Source: SIG440 sp045586925 (GTDB taxonomy: Bacteria > Bacillota > Clostridia > Monoglobales > Monoglobaceae). Taken from it: a stretch of 53,267 bases of DNA. Below are positions 38,703 through 46,513 of this stretch, piece by piece. The stretch's first letter is position 1. Each line of letters begins with the position of its first letter. The stretch is from assembly GCA_045586925.1 (NCBI GenBank), contig JAZNBG010000033.1, positions 1 through 53,267 of the forward strand. Direction: 5' to 3'. Made by a program: the position numbers and the translations under genes. The notes beneath the pieces were generated by a model. It saw nothing but the letters and a program-made list of their open reading frames with translations. It was not told the DNA's origin and ran no database searches.

Positions 38703-38767
38703 CACAATATATTGTGCTATCAAAGTGGTGTATGAAACATTATATAGTAAAATCGGGGGTATGTCAA
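38703..38767 (-). promoter_or_regulatory. nrdDG promoter with NrdR-type box
   Basis: On the minus strand TTGACA (38762-38767) and TATAAT (38739-38744) are 17 bases apart. CACAATATATTGTG at 38703-38716 is a perfect palindrome that fits the NrdR box. A weaker related palindrome, ATTATATAGT, overlaps the -10. This is the usual layout for NrdR repression; the nrdR gene itself is not in the window. Confidence 0.75.
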
Positions 38768-38795
38768 TAGAAAAGATAATTATTTTTAAAATATA

Positions 38796-38824
38796 TTGTA
38801 ATTCTTTTTGTTTTGTGATATAAT
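38796..38824 (+). promoter_or_regulatory. sigma-A-type promoter of structured RNA copy C
   Basis: TTGTAA (38796-38801) and TATAAT (38819-38824), 17 bases apart. The predicted start at about 38830 is the first base of the closing stem, as in copy A. Confidence 0.7.
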
Positions 38825-38829
38825 AATCA

Positions 38830-38986
38830 ATGCCAAATCAAAATTAAATAACTCAAAGGATGTTTTTTTGTCTTTAGGCAAAAATGCACTGCTTTACTTT
38901 GATGCATTCTTTGGTGTTATTTTAAGTTTTGGTTTGGCGACTAAGCGGTGCGTTTTTCGGTGTGCACCCTGTGCACACCTTTTTTT
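38830..38986 (+). ncRNA. structured RNA copy C (no small ORF attached)
   Basis: About 157 nt. The closing stem joins 38832-38851 to 38917-38938 with a few bulges and G-U pairs. Inside is a hairpin (38883-38888 with 38903-38908) whose loop holds CTGCTT (38889-38894). This can pair with AAGCGG (38943-38948) just 3' of the closing stem, the same pseudoknot plan as in copies A and B. The terminator 38959-38967 with 38971-38979 and a seven-T run ends it, preceded by the shared TGCGTTTTT. It is convergent with the XRE gene, whose stop codon lies in the T run. No small ORF follows. Confidence 0.6.
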
Positions 38987-39197
38987 ATGCTTTATGGTAT
39001 GGAGTTTTTACATCAGTTAAGCCAAGAATATAATCGGTTGATACGTTGTAGTATTCCGCCAGCTTAATCAGTACATCAATGGGTAGCTGTCGCTGATTGT
39101 TTTCGTATTGAGAGTAAGTATTTTGTTTTATGTGCAGATATTCTGCAAGTGTTTCCTGCCTGATATCAAGGTCTTCTCGTAATTCTTTTAATCTCAT
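38985..39197 (-). CDS. XRE-family helix-turn-helix regulator
   Basis: 70 residues, a single DNA-binding domain: LKELREDLDIRQETLAEYLHIKQNTYSQYENNQRQLP is a standard XRE helix-turn-helix followed by LAEYYNVSTDYILGLT. The ATG at 39197 gives a usual start; a GTG at 39209 has AAAGGG two bases upstream and is an alternative. Two palindromic ATCTCA-N3-TGAGAT-like sites upstream suggest autoregulation. Its 3' end touches the terminator of structured RNA copy C, so read-through would make antisense to that RNA. Confidence 0.88.
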   Translation of the reverse strand: MRLKELREDLDIRQETLAEYLHIKQNTYSQYENNQRQLPIDVLIKLAEYYNVSTDYILGLTDVKTPYHKA

Positions 39198-39233
39198 ATA
39201 ATAATTCACATCCCTTTAAAAATATTATACTAA

Positions 39234-39273
39234 ATCTCAATATGAGATATTGACATTTATCTCAAATTGTGAT
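39234..39273. promoter_or_regulatory. two probable operators of the XRE regulator
   Basis: ATCTCAATATGAGAT (39234-39248) is a palindrome around ATA. ATCTCAAATTGTGAT (39259-39273) is the same site with one mismatch, 25 bases away. The first is next to the minus-strand TATAAT at about 39223-39228. Confidence 0.6.
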
Positions 39274-39327
39274 ACAGTATAAAGCAGCAAGTCAATATAC
39301 ATTGGCTTTAGGATTGTTGCCACACAA

Positions 39328-39365
39328 ATATGAATAATGCCGCCCTTGGGCGGCATTGTTCATAT
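39328..39365. repeat. long perfect-type hairpin of unknown role
   Basis: Arms of 18 bases (39328-39345 with 39348-39365) pair with a single G-U and a two-base loop, including AATGCCGCCC/GGGCGGCATT. No T run follows on either strand. It lies downstream of rnpB on the minus strand and may be a second processing or termination hairpin. Confidence 0.5.
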
Positions 39366-39367
39366 GG

Positions 39368-39402
39368 TAAAAAACAACTCCCCGAGGGTGTCGGGGAGTT
39401 GT
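39368..39402 (-). terminator. intrinsic terminator of rnpB
   Basis: Arms ACAACTCCCCGA (39374-39385) and TCGGGGAGTTGT (39391-39402), with a T run on the minus strand at 39368-39373. Confidence 0.88.
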
Positions 39403-39417
39403 AGTATTATTTTTGTT

Positions 39418-39768
39418 ACGGCAGATCTGTAAGCCGAGTTCTGTCATTTAAGACGGTCATCTATCTAAGCCGGGCATCACTGCCGGGCTTCAGCCACCTA
39501 CCCGAAAGTCGCCGGGCCAGCTTAATCTTTCCTATAAGGTGTTGCTCCAGGTGGGGTTTACAGCACACTTCCGTCGCCGGAGTGTGGGTGAGCTCTTACC
39601 TCGCCTTTCCACCCTTACCCATCAAGATGGGCGGTATATTTCTGTTGCACTTTCCTTAAAGTTGCCTTCACAAGGGGTTACCTTGCACCCTGCCCTGTGG
39701 AGCTCGGACTTTCCTCACGCACAGGATTGCTCCATTGTGCCCGCGACCGCCCAATCTGCCGATTAACA
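39418..39768 (-). ncRNA. rnpB: RNase P RNA, bacterial type A
   Basis: About 350 nt on the minus strand. RNase P RNA is the catalytic subunit that trims tRNA 5' leaders. The near-universal GAGGAAAGTCCGAGC element is read near the 5' end, and GACAGAACTCGGCTTA near the 3' end. The P1 helix is formed by CGGCAGAT and ATCTGCCG. Its own terminator follows. A 75-codon open frame on the plus strand across it is not a gene. Confidence 0.97.
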
Positions 39769-39792
39769 GAAGACATTATACTATAATTATTC

Positions 39793-40956
39793 CTATTTGT
39801 AAAGACTAACTTTGATTACGCCGTCAATTGCCTTCATATCATCAAGCATTGCTGCTGTGATTTCTGTGTGAGTATCAATCATGGTGTATGCATAATCGCC
39901 TTTGCTCTTGTTAATCATATTTTCAATGTTGATGTTATCCTTTGTGAATACATCAGTAATCTGATTAAGCATTGTGGGAACATTCTTGTGTGCGATTGTA
40001 ACACGTGAACCGCAAACCTTGCCCATATCGCAGTTGGGGAAGTTTACAGAGTTCTTAATATTACCATTTTCCAAAAAGTCTTTAAGCTCCTGAGCTGCCA
40101 TAACAGCACAGTTATCTTCACTTTCGGGAGTTGATGCACCAAGGTGGGGCATACATACAACCTTGTCAGACTTAAGGAGTTCTTCTGTTGCAAAGTCTGT
40201 AACATATGATGCAACTGTTTCGTCTTCAAGGGCAGCAAGAACAGCAGCGGTATCAACCAGCTCTGCTCTTGAGAAGTTAAGAAGTCTTACGCCTTTTTTA
40301 ACCTTCTTGAAGAGGTCTGCATTAAACATACCCTTTGTATCTGCTGTTGCAGGAACATGGATTGAAATATAATCGCTTTCTGCGAGAATTGTGTCAAGGT
40401 CATTTGCCTTAACAGCGGCACGGGTCATATTCCAAGCGGCGTCAACAGAGAGATATGGGTCATAACCGATTACATTCATACCAAGTGCATGAGCCGCATT
40501 TGCAACACGAACACCGATAGCACCCAAACCGATTATACCAAGAGTTTTTCCTGTAATTTCGGGACCTACAAAGTTTGATTTGCCCTTTTCAACAAGCTTT
40601 CCTACCTGATCGCCTTCGCCGATAAGAGTTTTTGCCCAGTTAATACCCTGAACAACCTTTCTTGATGCAAGCAAAAGACCTGCGATAACAAGCTCCTTAA
40701 CTGCATTTGCGTTTGCACCGGGAGTGTTGAATACAACAATACCTTTTTCGCTGCATTTGTCAATGGGAATATTGTTTGTACCTGCACCTGCACGTGCAAC
40801 GGCAGCCAAAGATTCGGGAAGCTCCATATCGTGCATATTAAAGCTTCTCAGGATAATACCATCAGGATTTTCAACTTCATCACCAAAGGTATATTTATCA
40901 TCAAATACATTAAGACCGATTTTTGCAATTTTATTTAGAGTTTGAACCTTATACAT
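39793..40956 (-). CDS. serA: D-3-phosphoglycerate dehydrogenase
   Basis: 387 residues. It oxidises 3-phosphoglycerate in the first step of serine synthesis. The NAD fold shows LGIIGLGAIGVRVANAAHALG, the catalytic His lies in MPHLGAST, and a C-terminal ACT domain (from about residue 315) suggests feedback by serine. It follows serC after 14 bases on the same strand, giving a two-gene serine operon; serB is not nearby. Confidence 0.93.
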   Translation of the reverse strand: MYKVQTLNKIAKIGLNVFDDKYTFGDEVENPDGIILRSFNMHDMELPESLAAVARAGAGTNNIPIDKCSEKGIVVFNTPGANANAVKELVIAGLLLASRKVVQGINWAKTLIGEGDQVGKLVEKGKSNFVGPEITGKTLGIIGLGAIGVRVANAAHALGMNVIGYDPYLSVDAAWNMTRAAVKANDLDTILAESDYISIHVPATADTKGMFNADLFKKVKKGVRLLNFSRAELVDTAAVLAALEDETVASYVTDFATEELLKSDKVVCMPHLGASTPESEDNCAVMAAQELKDFLENGNIKNSVNFPNCDMGKVCGSRVTIAHKNVPTMLNQITDVFTKDNINIENMINKSKGDYAYTMIDTHTEITAAMLDDMKAIDGVIKVSLYK

Positions 40957-40970
40957 TTTAACAATCTCCT

Positions 40971-42050
40971 TTAGGCGTTTTCTGCCTCAAATTTCTTCAT
41001 AAACTCAACAAGAGCCTCAACACCTTCATATGGCATTGCGTTGTATATGCTTGCACGCATACCGCCAACTGATCTGTGACCCTTTAAATTTGCAAAGCCT
41101 GCATCGGATGCTTCCTTACAGAATTTCTTGTCAAGGTCTGCATCGCCTGTTACAAAGCAAACATTCATCATTGAACGGTATTTTTTCTCTGCTGTTGGCT
41201 TAAAGAGCTTTGACTGGTCAAGATAATCGTAAAGAAGAGCAGCCTTCTTTTCGTTTCTTTCCTTCATTGCCTCAAGACCGCCGTTTTTAAGAGCCCATTT
41301 GTAAACCAGACCTGCAACATAGATTGCATAGCAGGGAGGTGTGTTGTACATAGAGTCATTGTCTGCCATGGTCTTATAGTCAAGCATTGTGGGAATATCC
41401 TCACGGGCATTACCCATAAGGTCTTCACGAATGATAACAACAGTAAGACCTGCAGGAGCCATATTCTTCTGTGCGCCTGCATAAATAACGCCAAACTTTG
41501 TAACATCAACAGGTTCACTTGTGATGCATGATGACATATCAGCAACCAGAACCTTGTCGCCCACATTTGGAACTTCGGGATATTTTGTACCAAAGATGGT
41601 GTTGTTATAGCAAACATGAACATAGTCGGCATCTTCACGCACCATATCCGGTGTAATTTCGGGTATGTAGCTGAAGGTTTTATCTTCTGATGTTGCAATA
41701 CACTTTGCATCACCATATTTCTTTGCTTCTTTAAAAGCTTTTCCTGAGAACTGACCTGACACAACATAGTCAGCCTTGCCTGTCTTCATAAGGTTAAGTG
41801 GAACTGCAGCAAACTGTGTTGATGCGCCGCCCTGAAGGAAAAGAACTTTATAGTTGTCGGGAATATTCATAAGCTTTCTGAAATCAGCCTCTGTTTCCTT
41901 TATGATTGCATCATAAACAGGGGAGCGGTGACTCATTTCCATAACCGACATACCTGAACCATTGTAGTTTGTCATTTCAGCTGCACACTGCTCGAGAACT
42001 TCAAGAGGAAGCATTGAGGGGCCTGCAGAAAAGTTGTAAATTCTGTTCAC
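40971..42050 (-). CDS. serC: phosphoserine aminotransferase
   Basis: 359 residues from a GTG at 42050, which follows AGGAG with eight-base spacing and gives MNRIYNFSAGPSMLP, the normal SerC start. The longer in-frame start at 42068 runs over that site. It converts 3-phosphohydroxypyruvate to phosphoserine using PLP; the Schiff-base Lys lies in YAGAQKNMAPAG. C-terminal GHRSVGGMRASIYNAMP is a SerC signature. Confidence 0.94.
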   Translation of the reverse strand: MNRIYNFSAGPSMLPLEVLEQCAAEMTNYNGSGMSVMEMSHRSPVYDAIIKETEADFRKLMNIPDNYKVLFLQGGASTQFAAVPLNLMKTGKADYVVSGQFSGKAFKEAKKYGDAKCIATSEDKTFSYIPEITPDMVREDADYVHVCYNNTIFGTKYPEVPNVGDKVLVADMSSCITSEPVDVTKFGVIYAGAQKNMAPAGLTVVIIREDLMGNAREDIPTMLDYKTMADNDSMYNTPPCYAIYVAGLVYKWALKNGGLEAMKERNEKKAALLYDYLDQSKLFKPTAEKKYRSMMNVCFVTGDADLDKKFCKEASDAGFANLKGHRSVGGMRASIYNAMPYEGVEALVEFMKKFEAENA

Positions 42051-42153
42051 AAAAAACACTCCTATCATATTTTATATTTTAATATTTCAAATTATAGTAT
42101 ATAACTTTTTTTCTTGTCCGTCAATAAAAAATGATAAAATTTTAACAAAAAAT

Positions 42154-42516
42154 CTACCAAGAGTTGATGCGAATACCCCTGTATATTTCATACAATCCAA
42201 CCAAAAGTAGGAAAAAGCCAAATAGTTTTCTTAATAAATCTCCATTTAATGTGGTGGCAAGCCATGCGCCCAAAATGGCACCGACTATGCCGAAGCCTCC
42301 TATAATGAGAGCGGTTTTAAATTCCACGTTTTTATTTTTGATATGAACAAACAATGAAATAATTGCTGTGGGGATAAAATAGGTAAGGTTTATTCCCTGT
42401 GCCATTTGCTGACCTACTCCTTCAATTAAAATCAGCGCAGGAATTAAAATTGCACCGCCGCCAATACCCATTCCGCTGATTATGCCGCTGAAAAAACCTG
42501 TAATAATGTTAAGCAT
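42154..42516 (-). CDS. TSUP (TauE/SafE) family half-protein, second of a pair
   Basis: 120 residues. The N-terminus NIITGFFSGIISGMGIGGGAILIPALIL is the conserved TSUP half motif, followed by two or three more membrane segments. Usual TSUP transporters have about 250 residues with two such halves; here the halves are separate genes. The ATG at 42516 has AGGAGGG upstream. The substrate is unknown; family members move sulfite, sulfonates or other small anions. Confidence 0.82.
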   Translation of the reverse strand: MLNIITGFFSGIISGMGIGGGAILIPALILIEGVGQQMAQGINLTYFIPTAIISLFVHIKNKNVEFKTALIIGGFGIVGAILGAWLATTLNGDLLRKLFGFFLLLVGLYEIYRGIRINSW

Positions 42517-42527
42517 AGACAACCCTC

Positions 42528-42881
42528 CTAAAAAATCATCTTTACAGCAGTTATACAGATAACGCCGCCAAAAAGTATTTTCAGCCACTTTTTAGGAATT
42601 TTTCCAAGAAGCTTTGCCCCCACAAAGCCGCCGACAATTCCGCCAACCGAAACAAGTGCCCATAATTTAAAGTTGAAAAATCCCTTGTTAATATAAGTTA
42701 CAGAACTGACAACAGACATCATCAGAATTATGGCGATGGCTGTGGAATGAGATTTCTTTTCATCAATGTTCAAAAATCTTTCCATAGCAGGTACAACCAC
42801 TGAACCGCCACCTGCGCCAAAGAGCCCGTTGAGAATTCCTGTAAGAGTGCCGATTATAATTTCTTTATGGTATTTTCTCAA
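42528..42881 (-). CDS. TSUP (TauE/SafE) family half-protein, first of a pair
   Basis: 117 residues. The same half motif appears as GTLTGILNGLFGAGGGSVVVPAM, then LVSVGGIVGGFVGAKLLGKIP. A TTG at 42881 with GGGGG eight bases upstream is the best start; TTG at 42896 is less likely. It ends 11 bases before its partner. Two half-size proteins probably assemble into one transporter. Confidence in function beyond membrane transport is low. Confidence 0.78.
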   Translation of the reverse strand: MRKYHKEIIIGTLTGILNGLFGAGGGSVVVPAMERFLNIDEKKSHSTAIAIILMMSVVSSVTYINKGFFNFKLWALVSVGGIVGGFVGAKLLGKIPKKWLKILFGGVICITAVKMIF

Positions 42882-42942
42882 AAAAATAACCCCCAAAAAC
42901 TTTTTTAGTAGTTTTTGAAGGTTTATGGTTATTTATTCTGTT

Positions 42943-43857
42943 TTAAGCCATTTTTTTAATATAATCAAAGAGAATTCCTTCGCGAACACCTACGTCAGCG
43001 ACAACAAGCTTTGTTGCAGCAAGTAGTTTTTTAAGTTCCATCAGTGGAAGTAAGCCGCCTAAAATAATATCGGCTCTCTCTATGCCTATTCCGGGCATTG
43101 CTTTGCGTTCGCTTTGAGAGGCACTTGCAATGGAATTAAAAAGACAGTCGATTTCAGAGGCGGAGATTTCGTGGTAAGAGATAGGTGATTTTGATAAATC
43201 CTTCATATGATATTTTGCTAAAGCACGCAATGTTCCGCCAATACCAATAATAGGAGCACCACTCATTTTATCAAGCCACGGGAGTTTTGAAATTTGTTTG
43301 CTCAAATAGTTTTCAGCCTCGCTGATTGCCTGCGGGCTTTCTCCATTTGCAAAGAATGTTTCGGTAATCCAGCGTGAGCCTACGGGGATGCTGACAGCGG
43401 GATTTTGCATTTTGCTCCCCGATATTGCGATAAACTCTGTGCTTCCGCCGCCTATATCACAGACAACACCATCTTTACAGCCAAGTGCTCCTGAGATTGC
43501 AAGACAATCAAGGCTTGCCTCGGTCTCACCGTCTATGACCTCAATGGTAATGCCGGTAACATTTTTAACAGTTGCAACAAAATCCTCACCGTTTTTTGCC
43601 TTGCGTACCGCTGCAGTTGCTACAGCACGAAGGTCGGTGATGTCAGATTTTTGCATAATCTGCTTATATTCCAAAAGGGAATTAACCGCACGGAGCTGTG
43701 CCTCTGGTTTAAGGCACATATCCTCGGACATACCTTCGCTGAGCTTTATCATACTGCGATAGTTGCCTGTCTGTCGAAAGGTTTTATCGGTGTTAATTTC
43801 AAAAATGCTCATTCTTATTGAATTAGAGCCTAAATCTATAACGGCAAGTTTTTTCAT
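42943..43857 (-). CDS. Ppx/GppA-family phosphatase
   Basis: 304 residues. The actin-like ATPase fold starts KKLAVIDLGSNSIRMSIF; GCKDGVVCDIGGGSTEFIAI is the second phosphate-binding motif. Members degrade polyphosphate or pppGpp. At about 300 residues it lacks the C-terminal HD domain of long exopolyphosphatases. It stands alone upstream of the TSUP pair on the same strand. Which substrate is used cannot be read. Confidence 0.9.
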   Translation of the reverse strand: MKKLAVIDLGSNSIRMSIFEINTDKTFRQTGNYRSMIKLSEGMSEDMCLKPEAQLRAVNSLLEYKQIMQKSDITDLRAVATAAVRKAKNGEDFVATVKNVTGITIEVIDGETEASLDCLAISGALGCKDGVVCDIGGGSTEFIAISGSKMQNPAVSIPVGSRWITETFFANGESPQAISEAENYLSKQISKLPWLDKMSGAPIIGIGGTLRALAKYHMKDLSKSPISYHEISASEIDCLFNSIASASQSERKAMPGIGIERADIILGGLLPLMELKKLLAATKLVVADVGVREGILFDYIKKMA

Positions 43858-43887
43858 AATTAGTTTTTCCTTCCGTATGAATGGTCC

Positions 43888-43916
43888 TTGACAAAAAGCA
43901 TTAAATATAGTATACT
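43888..43916 (+). promoter_or_regulatory. promoter of tRNA-Thr
   Basis: TTGACA (43888-43893) and TATACT (43911-43916) with a 17-base spacer, about 16 bases before the mature tRNA. Confidence 0.8.
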
Positions 43917-43932
43917 CTTTAATGTTAAATAA

Positions 43933-44008
43933 GCTTGTGTAGCACAGTCGGTAGTGCAGCGCATTCGTAATGCGCAGGTCGTCCGTTCGAGTCGGATCAC
44001 AAGCTCCA
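43933..44008 (+). tRNA. tRNA-Thr, anticodon CGT
   Basis: 76 nt with encoded CCA. Acceptor stem GCTTGTG/CACAAGC, D-stem GCAC/GTGC, anticodon stem GCGCA/TGCGC with loop TTCGTAA (anticodon at 43966-43968), T-stem GTCCG/CGGAT with TTCGAGT. It reads ACG codons. Single tRNA with its own promoter and terminator. Confidence 0.95.
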
Positions 44009-44046
44009 GAACACTTAGGGTATATGCCTTGGGTGTTCTTTTTTAT
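44009..44046 (+). terminator. intrinsic terminator after tRNA-Thr
   Basis: AGAACAC pairs with GTGTTCT, with an inner AGG/CCT stem and a six-T run. Confidence 0.88.
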
Positions 44047-44089
44047 CTTATCACAAAACCTAATTTTTTGTCAATGTAAAGAGAAAACA

Positions 44090-45859
44090 TCAAAACAACT
44101 CTGCAACTCTGTTTAAGAACACTGCGGTTTCGGCACGGGTTGCAAAACCTTTGGGCTTAAACTCTCCAGTTTCATAGCCTGATAAAAGCTTATTTTCAAC
44201 CATTGCGGCAACAGCATCAATTGCATATTCAGAGATGTTTTGGGCATCGCTGAATTTTGTGGACAGATTTATTTTTTTGTCACTATTTAAAATATTTTCT
44301 GCTTGAAGAATTCTGTATACCATAACTGCCATATCTTCACGGGTTATATATCCCATTGGGTCGAATGTTTTACCATCACGACCTGAGGTTATTCCAAGAG
44401 CCTTTGCGATACCTATTTCCTTATAATAATACTTGTCATCGGTTACGTCGGCAAAGTTGTCTGTGAATTGAGCATCCTTGTCAAGCATACGCACCAGCAT
44501 CAGGGTAAAGTCTGCACGGCTTACCTGCCTTTCGCATCCAAAGGTGCCATCGCCCATACCTTTTACAATTCCCTTTTGGTGGAGAGCGGTTATTGCATCA
44601 ATTGCCCAGGGGTATGCGGAAATATCGGTAAATAAAGGTTGCTTTCCTGTGTTTGTATATATTGCAAAATCCTGAAGATGTGGGCCACTTAAAACGCTTC
44701 CCAACCGGTAATGCGAGTAGCCTATGCAACCATCAAGGTTTTGAAGTAATTCTATCTGACGACTAAGCTCGGCAATGCCGTTTTGTGAATACCATACTGA
44801 CGCCGCCACGGTTTCTTCGGCAACCTTATACGCAGCCTGACCAATACAAAGCAAAACATCTGTGCCTTTTATGGTGTCAGCCCACCATTTGACAACTGTT
44901 TCAAAGTCGGCAGCAGAATGTCCAAAGTTCCAGTAAACCTGAGGAATTATCCAGTCAACAAGATTTTCTTTTACCCAAAGACGAGTGTCAGCATAGTAGT
45001 CGTAATATGCCTGAATACCGTCTGTAGCACTGCCGTCTGGGTGCGTGCTGCTGTTTGCCCATATTCCGCACGGACTGACAGAAAACACAATATCGGGATT
45101 TTCGGCTTTTATGGCTGTGCCAATACGTTTTATAAGTCCGGTAGTATTGCTTCGGCGCCAGTCGCCGATGTCACTGAATTCTCCGCCGTATGCAGTAAAG
45201 GTTTCGCCATCCGGAAAGGAGCTGTCAGGGTAAAAATAGTCATCAAGGTGAATTCCGTCAACGTCGTAATTTTTTACAAGCTCAAGTATACCGTCAACCA
45301 CCAGCTTGTTAGCTTCTGGCTCTCCGGGGTTCAGATACAGTTTACCGTTGGTATGCTTGGCGGCAAGATGCGGATGTTTTTTTGAAATGGCATTAGCGGG
45401 AAGTGTGCCTTCGTCAGCTGCCGAGGCAGTAAGGCGGTATGGATTAATCCATGCGTGAAGAGCGATACCGCGTTTGTGTGCTTCTCGGGTTAAGTATTCC
45501 AATGGGTCAAAGCTGTCGTCAGGAGCAACTCCCGCTGTACCCGTAAGATATTTTGACCATGGGTAAATACTTGATTTATAAAAGGCATCCCCTGCGGGTC
45601 GCACCTGAAAGAATAGCGTATTATACCCTAATCTTTGAACATTGTTCAGTAAATCATCTGCGCTTTGACGCAAAACCTCGGCAGAGGTAGTTGGTTTTGA
45701 TGGATAGTCCATAGAATATAATGTTGCTGCCCACACCCCGCGGATTTCCTCTTTATTTGCAACCACATTGCTGTCGTTGGGTGGGAACAGGGAGTTAAGT
45801 GCGCAAAAAAGTCCTGTCAGTACGCACAAGGCTTTAAAGGTTCTTGACAGTTTTGACAT
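44090..45859 (-). CDS. SLH-anchored family 10-like glycoside hydrolase (GHL10 / DUF187)
   Basis: 589 residues. A signal peptide (about residues 8-25) is followed by the GHL10 barrel with EIRGVWAATLYSMDYP, YNTLFFQVRPAGDAFY, LHAWINPYR, VDGIHLDDYFYP and DWIIPQVYW. Three SLH repeats occupy about residues 405-589 (for example AIDAITALHQKGIVKGMGDG and AIDAVAAMVENKLLSG). SLH domains bind pyruvylated wall polymer, so this is a cell-surface enzyme, and the CsaB-type domain at 29.8-32.1 kb could supply the anchor. The real substrate of GHL10 is not well known; peptidoglycan or another wall glycan is plausible. Confidence 0.88.
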   Translation of the reverse strand: MSKLSRTFKALCVLTGLFCALNSLFPPNDSNVVANKEEIRGVWAATLYSMDYPSKPTTSAEVLRQSADDLLNNVQRLGYNTLFFQVRPAGDAFYKSSIYPWSKYLTGTAGVAPDDSFDPLEYLTREAHKRGIALHAWINPYRLTASAADEGTLPANAISKKHPHLAAKHTNGKLYLNPGEPEANKLVVDGILELVKNYDVDGIHLDDYFYPDSSFPDGETFTAYGGEFSDIGDWRRSNTTGLIKRIGTAIKAENPDIVFSVSPCGIWANSSTHPDGSATDGIQAYYDYYADTRLWVKENLVDWIIPQVYWNFGHSAADFETVVKWWADTIKGTDVLLCIGQAAYKVAEETVAASVWYSQNGIAELSRQIELLQNLDGCIGYSHYRLGSVLSGPHLQDFAIYTNTGKQPLFTDISAYPWAIDAITALHQKGIVKGMGDGTFGCERQVSRADFTLMLVRMLDKDAQFTDNFADVTDDKYYYKEIGIAKALGITSGRDGKTFDPMGYITREDMAVMVYRILQAENILNSDKKINLSTKFSDAQNISEYAIDAVAAMVENKLLSGYETGEFKPKGFATRAETAVFLNRVAELF

Positions 45860-45957
45860 TGGAAATCATCCCCTTTCAGTTTTCACAAAATAGATTTTTT
45901 TACATATTATGTATTGCAGAATACCAAACTCAGCACAAGAGGAAGGAGTGTATAAGT

Positions 45958-46434
45958 ATGCTTGAGGTATATGATGCAATAGCTCAGATTCACGGCAGCG
46001 ACCTTGCACCGGATGTGCACGGGACAGTAAAATTTCTTGGGATTGCAGACGGCAGTTGGGTTGAGGCCGAAATTTTTGGATTGCCCGAGTTCAAAGAGGC
46101 AATGACCAACACGCCGCAGATTGGTCCGTTTGGCTTCCATATTCACGACAGCGACACTTGCGGAAGTGTGCACACCGACACACCTTTTGAGGCGGCAGGT
46201 GGGCATTGGAATCCAGACGGCGAGCCTCACGGAAATCACGCCGGGGATTTTCCGGTGCTGTTTTCAAATGGAGGAACAGCCAAAATGCTGTTTTTCACAA
46301 ATCGGTTTTTCCCGGAAGACGTGGTGGGAAGGTCGGTAATAATCCATCAGTCGCCTGATGATTACGTAACACAACCGTCCGGCAGTGGTGGCAAGCGTAT
46401 TGCCTGTGGTAGTATAGTTTCAGCAAACTTGTGA
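45958..46434 (+). CDS. Cu/Zn superoxide dismutase-like protein, no signal peptide
   Basis: 158 residues. Metal ligands are seen in GFHIHDSDTC (His61, His63), GGHWNP (His83), HGNHAGDFP (His91 or His94, Asp97) and VIIHQSPDDY. The cysteine pair is Cys68 and the one in RIACGS. The Arg/Lys before the end and the electrostatic loop (PSGSGGKRIACG) match active enzymes. The ATG at 45958 follows GGAAGGAG. There is no export signal, unlike most bacterial SodC, so it appears cytosolic. It is divergent from the SLH gene and has its own terminator. Confidence 0.85.
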   Translation: MLEVYDAIAQIHGSDLAPDVHGTVKFLGIADGSWVEAEIFGLPEFKEAMTNTPQIGPFGFHIHDSDTCGSVHTDTPFEAAGGHWNPDGEPHGNHAGDFPVLFSNGGTAKMLFFTNRFFPEDVVGRSVIIHQSPDDYVTQPSGSGGKRIACGSIVSANL

Positions 46435-46440
46435 ACATAT

Positions 46441-46474
46441 AAAAGGAAGAAACTGAGTGTTTCTTCCTTTTATT
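46441..46474 (+). terminator. intrinsic terminator after the SOD gene
   Basis: AAAAGGAAGAAAC pairs with GTTTCTTCCTTTT around a five-base loop. Confidence 0.9.
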
Positions 46475-46513
46475 GTATAGCATATTTTAATGTCGGTCAA
46501 GCGGAAAATGTCG

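Noticed and set aside
38808..39020. 70-codon open frame over structured RNA copy C
   Set aside because: The frame crosses the promoter -10 and the terminator, has no ribosome site, and its translation shows nothing family-like.
39539..39766. 75-codon open frame on the plus strand
   Set aside because: It lies wholly in the RNase P RNA gene, read antisense.
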